From an uncultured Cohaesibacter sp. (GTDB lineage Bacteria > Pseudomonadota > Alphaproteobacteria > Rhizobiales > Cohaesibacteraceae), in contig NZ_OY821667.1 of NCBI RefSeq assembly GCF_963682185.1, positions 2,858,501 to 2,922,500 of the forward strand: a stretch of DNA of 64,000 nucleotides, read 5' to 3'. Both the position numbers and the translations under genes were made by a program. A model generated the notes under the pieces. It worked only from the letters and a program-made list of their open reading frames with translations. It was not told the DNA's origin and did not search any database. Below are positions 45,154 through 54,014 of the stretch, in pieces (within the stretch, counting starts at the first letter, position 1; each line of letters starts with the position of its first letter).

Positions 45154-46188
45154 ATGAAGAAATTTTTGAGTTTTTCAGCGCGCCTGATGGGAGCAACTGC
45201 CTTGGCAGCTTGTCTGGGAGGGGCAGCGATGGCTGCGCAAACGTCCTTGACCATTGCGACGACCACGACCGCCGAATCCACAACCGGCGAACTGATCAAG
45301 CAGTTTGAAAATGATGTCCGCACCATGGGCAATGGTGACATTGATGTTGAAATTTTCTATTCGGGATCGCTCGTCAAATCGTCTGAAACCTTTGATGCTG
45401 TGCGCAACGGTGTTGCCAGCTGTGATATGACCAATGGCAGCTACCAGACAGGCAAGAACCCGGCCTTCCAGTTTGTTGCTGACGTTATGGGGGGCTATGA
45501 TAACCCGCTTCAGTTCATGTCCTGGATTTATTATGGCGGTGGCAAGCAGGCCATCAACGAACTGTATAACAGCTACAACATGCAGTTTGTTGGCGCATTC
45601 ATGGGTGGGCAGGAATCGCTGGTATCTTCCCGTCCTCTGCGCGGTGTGAAGGATCTGGAAGGCTTCAAGTTCCGCTCTCCTCCGGGAATGGAATCCGAAA
45701 TCTTCGCGTCTCTCGGCGCCAAGCCGGTTGTGATGGACTTCAACGAAATCTTCACGGCGCTTGAAACCAAGATCATTGATGGCGCTGACGCATCAACTCT
45801 GACCAACAACTATCGTTTGGGGTTGTATGATGTGGTCAAGGAGACCACCTATCCTGGCTTCCATTCCATGTCTGCCGACCATCTGGCCTGCAACAAGGAT
45901 GTGTGGGATGCCATGCCAGAGGCTCATCGCCTGATTCTGGAGACGGCCATGCAAAAGCTGTCCATGAATCTGATGATGAAGACGCTTGTTCTGAATGGCG
46001 AAGCCGCGGCCAAGTCTCCAGCAGCAGGGGTTACTCTCCACAACTGGTCTGCAGAAGATCGCGCAACCTTCCGTGCCGCAGCAAAGGCGCGTTGGCTTGA
46101 ATGGGCCAAGAAGACCCCGGAAACCGATAAGCTTGTGAAAAGCCACATTGAATTCCTGGATCGTATCGGCCTGGGTGGGGAGAAGTAG
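45154..46188 (+). CDS. dctP: TRAP transporter solute-binding protein, DctP family
   Basis: 344 residues from ATG 45154, with GGAGG nine bases upstream; the longer open frame is leader DNA. Signal peptide MKKFLSFSARLMGATALAA, cleaved after AMA. DctP features: KQFENDVRTMGNGDIDVEIF, DLEGFKFRSPPGMESEIF and the ligand-binding Arg in the latter. Binds an acidic solute in the periplasm. Next genes are a GntR regulator, DctQ, DctM and L-fuconate dehydratase, so a sugar acid such as L-fuconate is the best guess. Confidence 0.92.
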   Translation: MKKFLSFSARLMGATALAACLGGAAMAAQTSLTIATTTTAESTTGELIKQFENDVRTMGNGDIDVEIFYSGSLVKSSETFDAVRNGVASCDMTNGSYQTGKNPAFQFVADVMGGYDNPLQFMSWIYYGGGKQAINELYNSYNMQFVGAFMGGQESLVSSRPLRGVKDLEGFKFRSPPGMESEIFASLGAKPVVMDFNEIFTALETKIIDGADASTLTNNYRLGLYDVVKETTYPGFHSMSADHLACNKDVWDAMPEAHRLILETAMQKLSMNLMMKTLVLNGEAAAKSPAAGVTLHNWSAEDRATFRAAAKARWLEWAKKTPETDKLVKSHIEFLDRIGLGGEK

Positions 46189-46207
46189 TCTGTAGCTCTT
46201 TTTTCCT

Positions 46208-46241
46208 GGTTGGCTTCCAGAGTTCAGGTTGGAAGCCAACC
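46208..46241 (+). other. perfect 12-pair hairpin after dctP
   Basis: GGTTGGCTTCCA (46208-46219) and TGGAAGCCAACC (46230-46241) pair completely around a ten-base loop, 19 bases after the dctP stop. No T run follows, so it probably caps and stabilises the dctP message and reduces read-through. Confidence 0.55.
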
Positions 46242-46386
46242 AACTTGGCCTGACGGTGTTTCTATCGTGTCGGAATTTGCAATGTTGTGGTCTGCAAATA
46301 AGCATTGTATTGATTTTCATCCAAGTGTTCGGAGTTTATGCTGACTCGAGCAAGATTGAAAATTACCGAAATGATGGCGAGGGAAC

Positions 46387-47193
46387 ATGTCCAAAGATCT
46401 TAAGCAGAAATTGGCGATCAATCCGGCAGCTGCGCCTTTGCCACGTTATCGCGTTGTGGCTGACCAGATCGCTGAGCTTATTCGTCAGGGTGCACTTGAA
46501 CCAGGACAGAAAATGCCGCCAGACGTGGAATTGGTGGAACTGCTGCAGGTCAGTCGTCCCACCATTCGTGAGGCCATGATATCTCTGGAAATGATGGGGT
46601 ATGTGGAAACGCGATTTGGATATGGGGCCTTTGTTGCACAGCGATTGCCAACCAAGGGACTGGGGCTGATCGACGATTGTAGCTTTTCCGAGCTCGTCGA
46701 GGCACGCTACTGGTTCGAGGCTGATATTGCTGCTGTTGCAACGTTGACGATTTCTGCGGAAGAGATCGCTGAATTGCGGGAAATTCTGCGGAAGATGAAA
46801 GAACCGGATCTGCCTGTCCAGGAGTTGGACACCTATGATGCGGATTTTCATTTGGGAATAGCTCAGGCAACGCAAAACAACATGTTCATATCCATCATGG
46901 ATCTGATCTGGAGCGTTCGTGAACGGTTCCCAAACTGGGCTCGTATTCGGCGCCAGATTCTTGGTGTTAAAGAGAATATCGTGGCCATTCAGAAAGAGCA
47001 TGATGTCATTCTGGAGGCGCTTGAAGCGCATGATCCTGTAGCCGCTCGCCGAGCCATGCAGTTTCATTGCAAGAATTTCGGGGTTCCCTTCCTTGAAGAA
47101 GGGTTGGAAGGAAAAAGTGCATCTGACAAGGATGACATTGTCCTTACAATCATGAACCGGTTGCGCTCTATGGAAGACTTGCAAAAGGAGTGA
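46387..47193 (+). CDS. GntR-family regulator with FCD domain (FadR subfamily)
   Basis: 268 residues. Winged helix at about 20-85 (ELIRQGALEPGQKMPPDVEL, then TIREAMISLEMMGYVETR) and an all-helical FCD domain with metal-ligand pattern DADFHLGIA and later AMQFHCKNF. FadR-type regulators of this group (UxuR, LldR, DgoR) sense organic or sugar acids. It lies inside the TRAP operon between dctP and dctQ, an unusual place, and likely controls it. Confidence 0.9.
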   Translation: MSKDLKQKLAINPAAAPLPRYRVVADQIAELIRQGALEPGQKMPPDVELVELLQVSRPTIREAMISLEMMGYVETRFGYGAFVAQRLPTKGLGLIDDCSFSELVEARYWFEADIAAVATLTISAEEIAELREILRKMKEPDLPVQELDTYDADFHLGIAQATQNNMFISIMDLIWSVRERFPNWARIRRQILGVKENIVAIQKEHDVILEALEAHDPVAARRAMQFHCKNFGVPFLEEGLEGKSASDKDDIVLTIMNRLRSMEDLQKE

Positions 47194-47298
47194 TCGCAGC
47201 ACCTGAAAACGAAACTTGTTTCGTTTCTGCGACCGTCCGTCATTGGCTGGCAACCCGATCCTTTCGGGTTTGCCAGTACCAAACAGGAGGAATGTGAG

Positions 47299-47817
47299 AT
47301 GGAAAGCTCTCACAAGGACGTTAAGAAAAAACGGTCGCCGGTTGATTACCTATCTTCCCTTTTGGGAACCATCAGCATGTGGGGCGTGCCTGTTGTTGTC
47401 TGTGTGATCTTCTATGAAGTCACAATGCGTTATGTATTTGTCAGCCCCACCTTATGGGCAAATGAGTTGTCCCTGTGGATTTGCGGGGGCGTGTATCTGC
47501 TGGCAGGTGTCTATGCCATGCGCAAGCGCTCTCACATCAGAATCACCGTGATCTATGATATTTCTCCGCGCTGGCTGCAGCATGTGTTTGATGTCATATC
47601 GGTGCTGCTTCTGGCCATCTATGTGATGGCGCTCGTCTGGGGCAGCTACACGGACGCCGTCCGCAAGCTGATTTCCTGGGAAACCTTCGGAACCGCCTGG
47701 GACCCGCCGATTCCTGCGACGCTCAAGCCTTTGCTGTTGATTGCCTTTGTACTGATGCTGGTGCAAGCGATCTCCAACCTGATCATGGATTGGAAAGACG
47801 GCGAAGGCGAAAGCTGA
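47299..47817 (+). CDS. dctQ: TRAP transporter small permease, DctQ family
   Basis: 172 residues with four membrane helices (GVPVVVCVIFYEVTMRYVF; LLLAIYVMALVWGSY). AGGAGG eight bases before the ATG. The long leader between gntR and this gene (47194-47298) contains an AAACGAAA/TTTCGTTT hairpin and an imperfect one near 47245-47276, which may be processing sites. Partner of DctM. Confidence 0.9.
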   Translation: MESSHKDVKKKRSPVDYLSSLLGTISMWGVPVVVCVIFYEVTMRYVFVSPTLWANELSLWICGGVYLLAGVYAMRKRSHIRITVIYDISPRWLQHVFDVISVLLLAIYVMALVWGSYTDAVRKLISWETFGTAWDPPIPATLKPLLLIAFVLMLVQAISNLIMDWKDGEGES

Positions 47818-47947
47818 CTTTCGCCACTCTCCCACTCACTAACACTAAATTCTGAAGACCACTTCGGGCTACATCTCACTGTCCTTTTGAAAGGGCAAAG
47901 GGTAGTCAACGGGAAAGCTGTGTCTTCACATCAAAGGAGCCAGAGCT

Positions 47948-49543
47948 ATGGACGCGGGATTAATCTCGGCCGTATTGCTGATGGGAATGTTGTTTCTTCT
48001 CGCAATCGGTATGCCACTAGCATTTGCATCCGGTGTGCTCGCCGTCGCCGTCATGGCAATGAAATTTGGCGTTGGCATGCTTTTCAGCCACTTCGGCATG
48101 GGGCCTCTCAACATTCTGGCCCAGCGTATTTATGGAGTCCTGACCAACTATGCGCTGATTTCCGTGCCGCTTTTCATTTTCATGGCCTTGATGCTCGAGC
48201 GATCGGGCATCGCCAAGGATATGTATAGCAGCCTCAATATGTGGCTATCGCGAACCCGAGGCGGGATCGCTATCGTCACGTCCATCATGGCAATCGTGAT
48301 GGCTGCCATGTCGGGCATTATCGGTGGGGAGGTGGTGTTGCTGGGTCTCATCGCACTGCCGCAGATGCTTCGCCTCGGCTATAACCAGAGCCTCGCCATC
48401 GGCACCATCTGCGCCAGTGGGACCCTTGGAACGATGATCCCCCCGTCTATCGTTCTGATCATGTATGGGTTGGTTACGGAGACGTCCATTCACTCGCTGT
48501 TCAAGGCAGCCTTCTTCCCGGGCTTCATGCTGGGTGGTTTCTACATCATCTATATCATCATCCGGACACGTCTCAATCCATCGCTGGCACCGCTGCCGGA
48601 AATGGATGAAGAGCAGCTTGCCGGACTTGAGAAGACCAAATGCTTTTTCACCTTGCTTGGCTGGATGGTGGCTGTCTGGGGTGCCGGACGTCTGGTCCAT
48701 GGCGGGGCCATTGAAATCCAGAATGCCTTTGGCGGTCTGCGACCGGAAGAATATCTGCCCTATTCCATGCAGGACCATCTGCTTTCCCTTGGGGCGTTGC
48801 TCATCGGCTGGTTGGGTACCCGCTTTGCCTTTGGCCAAACGATTGTCGCCGAAACCTGGCGCATGTCAAAAGGTCTCGTTGCTCCCTTCATTATCGTGGG
48901 CGTGGTTCTTGGGTCGATCTATGGGGGTATCACCGGCATTACCGAAGCCGCTGGCATGGGCTCGATCATCGTTCTGATCATTGTGGCTGTTCGCAGGGAG
49001 TTGACCTTCAAGCTGATCAAGCAGGCCGCAAGCCAGACCTTTGTTTCGACTGGCTCCATTTTGTCGATTACCATGGGCGCTACCGCTCTGGCGGGTGCCT
49101 ATACAATGGCCGGTGGCCCGACCTACATCGCCAACCTAATTATCGGTGCGGACATGCCGACCTATGGTGTCCTGCTGATCATGATGGTGATCTTCCTGTT
49201 CCTGGGGGCCTTTATGGACTGGGTTGGCATCGTGCTGCTGGTTATGCCGGTCTTCCTGCCGATCATTGTCGAGCTGCCGCGTGCTGAGTTGGGGCTTCTT
49301 GGCCCGATGGTCGATCATGCAGCCCTCGTGCCGATCTGGTTTGGCGTGGTCTTTACGGTTGCGATGCAGGTTGCGTTCCTGTCGCCTCCGTTTGGGCCGG
49401 CCGCCTTCTTTCTCAAATCTGTTGCACCTCCTCACATCACCTTGCCCGACATTTTCAAAGGCTTCATCCCCTTTATCGGAATTCAGGTGCTGGTGTTGCT
49501 GCTGGTGCTCTTCTTCCCAGAGCTGACAATGGTCTTTCTCTAA
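47948..49543 (+). CDS. dctM: TRAP transporter large permease, DctM family, extended
   Basis: 531 residues, about 100 longer than a typical DctM. The family core is clear (MDAGLISAVLLMGMLFLLAIG, IPPSIVLIMYGLVTETS, YGGITGITEAAGMGSIIVLI). The extra length lies between about residues 215 and 310 and includes a short cytoplasmic or periplasmic stretch (EMDEEQLAGLEKTK) and two additional hydrophobic segments. AAAGGAG precedes the ATG. Forms the sodium-driven channel with DctQ. Confidence 0.9.
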   Translation: MDAGLISAVLLMGMLFLLAIGMPLAFASGVLAVAVMAMKFGVGMLFSHFGMGPLNILAQRIYGVLTNYALISVPLFIFMALMLERSGIAKDMYSSLNMWLSRTRGGIAIVTSIMAIVMAAMSGIIGGEVVLLGLIALPQMLRLGYNQSLAIGTICASGTLGTMIPPSIVLIMYGLVTETSIHSLFKAAFFPGFMLGGFYIIYIIIRTRLNPSLAPLPEMDEEQLAGLEKTKCFFTLLGWMVAVWGAGRLVHGGAIEIQNAFGGLRPEEYLPYSMQDHLLSLGALLIGWLGTRFAFGQTIVAETWRMSKGLVAPFIIVGVVLGSIYGGITGITEAAGMGSIIVLIIVAVRRELTFKLIKQAASQTFVSTGSILSITMGATALAGAYTMAGGPTYIANLIIGADMPTYGVLLIMMVIFLFLGAFMDWVGIVLLVMPVFLPIIVELPRAELGLLGPMVDHAALVPIWFGVVFTVAMQVAFLSPPFGPAAFFLKSVAPPHITLPDIFKGFIPFIGIQVLVLLLVLFFPELTMVFL

Positions 49544-49633
49544 ATTCGCCAAACTGTTGGGCCGACCTGAATGCATCGGCCCGACAATCCGCCAACCGAG
49601 CGGTCTGTGTGTCTTTTTCTAATGAGGTATAAA

Positions 49634-50944
49634 ATGGCAACCAAAATTACAAATGTCGTTGTACGCGATATCCGCTTCCCAACGTCACGCAATCTTGATG
49701 GCTCTGATGCCATGAATGCGATTTCCGATTACTCGGCAACCTATGTGACGCTCCAGACCGAGGGCGATCTGGAAGGCCATGGCCTGACATTCACCATCGG
49801 TCGCGGCAATGACTTGTGCGTTGTTGCAGCGCGCGAACTGGCAGAGATGTTCGTCATCGGCCAAAATCTTGAGGACATCACGGCTGATTTTGGCGCCTTC
49901 TGGCACAAGCTGGTGGCTGGCGACTGTCAGTTGCGCTGGGTTGGTCCTGAAAAAGGGCTGGTGCATCTGGCAACCGCTGCGCTCGTCAATGCCCTGTGGG
50001 ACATGTGGGCCAAGTCTCAGGGCAAACCGGTCTGGAAGATGCTGGTCGATATGAGCCCGGAAGAATTGGTGCGCTGTGTTGACTTCACCTACATTTCCGA
50101 CATTCTGACCCCTTATGAAGCCATTGGCCTTCTGCGCAAGGCACAGCCGGGCAAGGCAGCGCGTGAAGCGGAAATGTTGGAGAAAGGCTTCCCCGGATAC
50201 ACCACGGCTGCTGGTTGGCTTGGCTATTCGGAAGAAAAAATGCGCCGTTTGGCGCGTGAGGCCGTGGCTGATGGCTGGACCCATCTCAAGCAGAAAATCG
50301 GTGCGGATATCGAGCAGGATGTACGCCGTGCCCAGATCCTGCGCGAGGAACTGGGGTGGGATCGTCAACTGATGATGGATGCCAACCAGAACTGGGATGT
50401 CGATCAGGCGGTTGAGAATATGCGGCGTCTGGCCGAGTTCAATCCGCTCTGGATTGAAGAACCAACCAGCCCCGACGACGTTCAGGGGCACCGCGCCATC
50501 AAGGATCGCATCAGCCCAATTGGCATCGCAACCGGCGAGCATGCGCATAACCGGGTGATGTTCAAGCAGTTCTTCCAGGCTGGTGCCATGGACTTCTGCC
50601 AGCTTGATCCTGCCCGTCTTGGGGGCGTCAATGAGGTGCTGGCGGTTCTGTTGATGGCTGCGAAATTCGGCGTGCCGGTCTGCCCGCATGGTGGCGGGGT
50701 GGGGCTCTGCCAATATTCCCTCAACATTGTGCTGTTTGACTATATCGCAGTGACCGGCAATCTTGAAAACCGGGTGCTCGAATATGTCGATCACCTGCAT
50801 GAGAATTTCAAGGAACCTCTGACCGTGAAGCGCGGGCGCTATTATCCGAACCCGCTGCCCGGCTATGGCGCAACGATGAGGGCTGAATCGCTGGATCGAT
50901 TTGAATTCCCGAACGGGGCCGAATGGGCTGATGAAGCCAAATAG
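49634..50944 (+). CDS. fucD: L-fuconate dehydratase, enolase superfamily
   Basis: 436 residues from ATG 49634. All active-site residues of Xanthomonas FucD, as I recall them (K218, K220, D248, E274, E301, H351), are matched with a constant offset of one: K219 and K221 (LKQKIG), D249 (MMDANQ), E275 (IEEPTSP), E302 (TGEHAHN), H352 (PHGGG). The N-terminal SRNLDGSDAMN and TFTIGRGND are typical. It dehydrates L-fuconate to 2-keto-3-deoxy-L-fuconate. Co-located with a TRAP importer, so the cell may take up fuconate directly; no other fucose-pathway gene lies in the window. Confidence 0.92.
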   Translation: MATKITNVVVRDIRFPTSRNLDGSDAMNAISDYSATYVTLQTEGDLEGHGLTFTIGRGNDLCVVAARELAEMFVIGQNLEDITADFGAFWHKLVAGDCQLRWVGPEKGLVHLATAALVNALWDMWAKSQGKPVWKMLVDMSPEELVRCVDFTYISDILTPYEAIGLLRKAQPGKAAREAEMLEKGFPGYTTAAGWLGYSEEKMRRLAREAVADGWTHLKQKIGADIEQDVRRAQILREELGWDRQLMMDANQNWDVDQAVENMRRLAEFNPLWIEEPTSPDDVQGHRAIKDRISPIGIATGEHAHNRVMFKQFFQAGAMDFCQLDPARLGGVNEVLAVLLMAAKFGVPVCPHGGGVGLCQYSLNIVLFDYIAVTGNLENRVLEYVDHLHENFKEPLTVKRGRYYPNPLPGYGATMRAESLDRFEFPNGAEWADEAK

Positions 50945-51797
50945 CCAAATTTAACGGAAAAAGGGTGGAGGGCACGCCTCTCCATCCTTCTAACCAACCG
51001 GGAAGGATAGACTGGAGATGCGCTAAAGCGCCAATTGGGTATTTGTAGCCAATACCAGGAGCGCTAGCCCGATGTCCTCATACGGAATTTCTCCCTCCCA
51101 GCTGGGGAGTCAACGCGTCGCAACGCTAGGGAAGAGCAGAGCCCTTCGAGCCGATGCGTTGACTTGATTTTGGGACGCTCGGTAGAGCTACCCCTTATAT
51201 CCATATTCATTGCGTAGAATTCTTAGAAACACTTCGCGATTGGGGCGACATCAGGATCTGTGCAATGAGAAGAGATGATCCAACCTTCTCGACCAGCATT
51301 CACCCTGAATGAGGTGATGCAGTTTGAAATCCCTTGTCTAGCCTTTGAGCCCGTCTCGACCATATTGAGATGGATACACTCCTAATTGTTGGTTCGCCAA
51401 GCCTTAGTGGCGTTCGCTCACCGACGCTGATCTCGCTGGGATGCACATCATACGTCTTCGACTGCAATTAAAGCGTCCGTGCTCTTCGCCTTGCACAAGT
51501 GCAACCTTGGTTTGGACGTTGATGGAATAGCGTTTTTCTCTTCATCATCATTCCCGACCAATTTTCTTCTGAGGCGATCCATCTTGAACATATGGTTCAA
51601 ATGCCCGCTTCCGACCCTGTCGAGCTTCAATTCCCCATTGCAGTTTGGTGATGTTGTGGAGGTTGCGGATGGTCGTTCTTTTCTTGCTCCCCACCTGATC
51701 CAGTCAGATCAGTTTTAACCTCCAAGCACACAGGTGCCCTTTGGGGCTGTTCCTGCGATCTGCAATTCTCCTTGCGCCTGATTGTTTGTGTTTGAAA
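50945..51797. other. long intergenic region, no gene recognised
   Basis: About 850 bases between fucD and the sulfoquinovose cluster. An imperfect GC-rich hairpin just after fucD (about 50962-50990, AGGGTGGAGG with CCTCTCCATCCT) may end that transcript. The rest has scattered short frames with no starts or family resemblance. Confidence 0.45.
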
Positions 51798-51810
51798 ATG
51801 ATCGTAATTG
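51798..51810. promoter_or_regulatory. TGATCGTAAT motif, site upstream of isomerase gene
   Basis: The ten bases TGATCGTAAT (51799-51808) recur exactly at 62790-62799 upstream of the sulfolactaldehyde reductase gene, and close variants occur at 59898 and 62847. Likely operator of the cluster's regulator. Confidence 0.5.
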
Positions 51811-51867
51811 GAATATAACAAACATTTATGTTTCACAATTTGATCTATTTTGTGTGAAATAGCCAAA

Positions 51868-51887
51868 TATAGGTAATATAACCTATA
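51868..51887. promoter_or_regulatory. palindrome upstream of isomerase gene
   Basis: TATAGGT (51868-51874) and ACCTATA (51881-51887) are perfect reverse complements with an AATATA spacer, 134 bases before the isomerase ATG and close to where a promoter is expected. Confidence 0.4.
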
Positions 51888-52020
51888 GTATGTGAGCGTT
51901 TATCGACTTATTATGATCGATAACGAAATTTCTGATTTCCAGATATGGAGGTATCTGGCCGGACGAAGTCAAGACCAGACTTCGCTGGCTGAGAGGAAAT
52001 CAGAATTGTGGAGGAATAAG

Positions 52021-53367
52021 ATGTCCGTTGAAAGACCATGCGTCGGAGTCGTCGCTCTTGGCAGGCCGACTTTTGATGTTCCCTATGCAGAAGAAATTCT
52101 GGCCAAGGCTTGGCAAAATCTCGAAAAACTGGATGTTGAGCTGATTGGCAAGCCCGAACTGCTTTTTGATGCCGATGCTGTACTTGCTGCTCTGCCTGCC
52201 CTCAAAGAGCGCAAGCTTGACATGCTGTTGTTGCTGCAGGTGACATTCACTGATGCAACCATGACAGTGGAACTGGGCAAGCAAGTTGACGCGCCTCTGG
52301 TCATGTGGTCGTTTCCTGAGGCGAGGACCGGTGGGCGTCTACGCCTCAATTCGTTCTGTGGGGTCAATCTGGCCAGCCATGCCCTGAGCCGCAACGATCT
52401 CGGGATAGACTATATTCATGATGCGCCCGATAGCGCTGCAGCAAGAGATCGTCTCATGGTGCTGGCGCGTGCCGGTGCAGTGGTCAATGATCTTCAGGGA
52501 GCGCGCATGAAGCTGGTCGGGCATCATCCAGATGGATTTGATGCCTGCAATTTCAAAGCAGAACAGCTCAAGACGACATTCGGCGTCGACGTGGATCAAA
52601 CCCCGATCCTTGATTTTATTAAGGAAGTCAAAGAGCTGCCAGATTCTGTCGCTGATGTCCCCTATGAGCGTCGCGCCAAGGACTTCCCCAATCTTGCCGA
52701 GCTGGATCAGGACGCAACCCGCAAGACCCTTAAGGTCTATTCCAAGCTGCGCCAAGAGGCCGATGACAAGGGCTACAAGGGGGTGGCCGTGCGCTGCTGG
52801 CCTGACTTTTTTACCGAATATGGCTGCGCGGCCTGCGGTGCGCTGGCTCTGCTCAACGAAGACCATACACCGGGAGGCTGTGAAGCCGACATGCTTGGCG
52901 TGTTGACTTCCGTTGTGTTGCAGAATGCCTCTGGCGGAAGCGTTTTCAATACCGACCTCGTCGATGTCAATCTTGAAGACGACACGATCGTCTTCTGGCA
53001 TTGCGGGCAGGCACCGATCGACATGGCCGACAGAGAACAGACCATACAGGGCACGATTCATTCCAACCGAAAATTGCCATTGCTGTCCGAATTTGCTCTC
53101 AAACCCGGACGCATCACTGTTGCCCGCTTCTCTCAGGGACATGAAAAGCTGCGCCTCATTCTGGCTGGAGCCGAAATGATCAAGGCACCGCTTGCCTTCT
53201 CAGGCACAGCGGGAACAGCAAAACCGGATATTCCGGTGGTGGAGTTCCTTGATCGTATGATCTCTGAAGGGCTCGAGCACCACACTGCGCTGACCTATGG
53301 CGACCATCGTCCGGTTTTGCGTGCGATTGCCAAACGCCTTGGAATTGAAGTGGTTGAACTGACCTGA
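52021..53367 (+). CDS. L-fucose/arabinose isomerase-family protein, probable sulfoquinovose isomerase
   Basis: 448 residues from ATG 52021, preceded by GGAGGAA; the longer frame lacks a start signal. The C-terminal half matches the fucose/arabinose isomerase fold with candidate metal ligands Glu 288 (GGCEADM), Asp 312 or 315 (TDLVDVN) and His 374 (SQGHEKL). It is much shorter than true FucI (about 590). First gene of a run leading to a TRAP importer and sulfoquinovosidase, while the canonical sulfoquinovose isomerase YihS (AGE family) is absent, so it is the best candidate to convert sulfoquinovose to sulfofructose. A fucose or arabinose isomerase role is the alternative. Confidence 0.75.
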   Translation: MSVERPCVGVVALGRPTFDVPYAEEILAKAWQNLEKLDVELIGKPELLFDADAVLAALPALKERKLDMLLLLQVTFTDATMTVELGKQVDAPLVMWSFPEARTGGRLRLNSFCGVNLASHALSRNDLGIDYIHDAPDSAAARDRLMVLARAGAVVNDLQGARMKLVGHHPDGFDACNFKAEQLKTTFGVDVDQTPILDFIKEVKELPDSVADVPYERRAKDFPNLAELDQDATRKTLKVYSKLRQEADDKGYKGVAVRCWPDFFTEYGCAACGALALLNEDHTPGGCEADMLGVLTSVVLQNASGGSVFNTDLVDVNLEDDTIVFWHCGQAPIDMADREQTIQGTIHSNRKLPLLSEFALKPGRITVARFSQGHEKLRLILAGAEMIKAPLAFSGTAGTAKPDIPVVEFLDRMISEGLEHHTALTYGDHRPVLRAIAKRLGIEVVELT

Positions 53368-53459
53368 TGCTGCTGCCGCATGCCGACAAAGCCTGCCGGT
53401 ACGCGCTCCAGTAAGGATTTTAAAACAGGCCGGAATTCTTTCAAACAGGAATGAAAATT

Positions 53460-53984
53460 ATGTTGGCAACAATTGAAAAGGGCCTCAATGCCATCAATAC
53501 GCCCTTGGGCAAATTCGGCAGTTGGGTCGGGGGCATCATGCTGGTCATCATGACCGTCATTGTCCTGCTACAGGTGCTTTTCCGCTATATCCTGAATATG
53601 CCATTGAGCTGGACCGATGAAGCCTCGCGCTTTCTGATGATCTACATGACCTATCTGTGCCTGCCGTTGATCTATCTGCAGGACAAGAATATTGCCATGA
53701 CATTCCTGCTCGATGCTTTGCATGGCACGCGGGTTCGGCATCTGTTGATGGTCGTGATCCATATCCTCGCCATCCTCACATTTCTGGTCTGGATCAAGTT
53801 TGGCTACGACTTCTTCCTGCGCGGCACCAGTCATGCAGACAGCCTGCCGATCAAGATGAATGTCATCTATATCGCGCCGCCTCTTCTCATGGCCATCACG
53901 CTGCTGTCTGCCTTGCAGAAAATCGTTTCCGAGCTGCGCCAGTTTTTTCACTTCATACCAGCCGATGACGCGCCCAAAGCCTGA
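53460..53984 (+). CDS. dctQ: TRAP small permease (DctQ), sulfoquinovose cluster
   Basis: 174 residues from ATG 53460; AGGA stands nine bases before it, whereas ATG 53451 is too close to that site. Four membrane helices (GIMLVIMTVIVLLQVLFRY; LLMVVIHILAILTFLVW). Follows the isomerase by 92 bases and precedes DctM by 30, so likely the same operon. Confidence 0.9.
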   Translation: MLATIEKGLNAINTPLGKFGSWVGGIMLVIMTVIVLLQVLFRYILNMPLSWTDEASRFLMIYMTYLCLPLIYLQDKNIAMTFLLDALHGTRVRHLLMVVIHILAILTFLVWIKFGYDFFLRGTSHADSLPIKMNVIYIAPPLLMAITLLSALQKIVSELRQFFHFIPADDAPKA

Positions 53985-54014
53985 CGGGCGAGGACGTAAA
54001 CGAGGAAAATAGTT

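Noticed and set aside
51627..51866. 79-codon leftward frame upstream of the isomerase
   Set aside because: No start signal and no recognisable product; it overlaps the promoter region with the shared motif.
52021..53367. Reading the isomerase and the nearby fucD as one L-fucose pathway
   Set aside because: The isomerase is shorter than FucI, is separated from fucD by over 1 kb, shares its promoter motif with the yihU/yihV genes, and FucD belongs to an oxidative route that does not use an isomerase.
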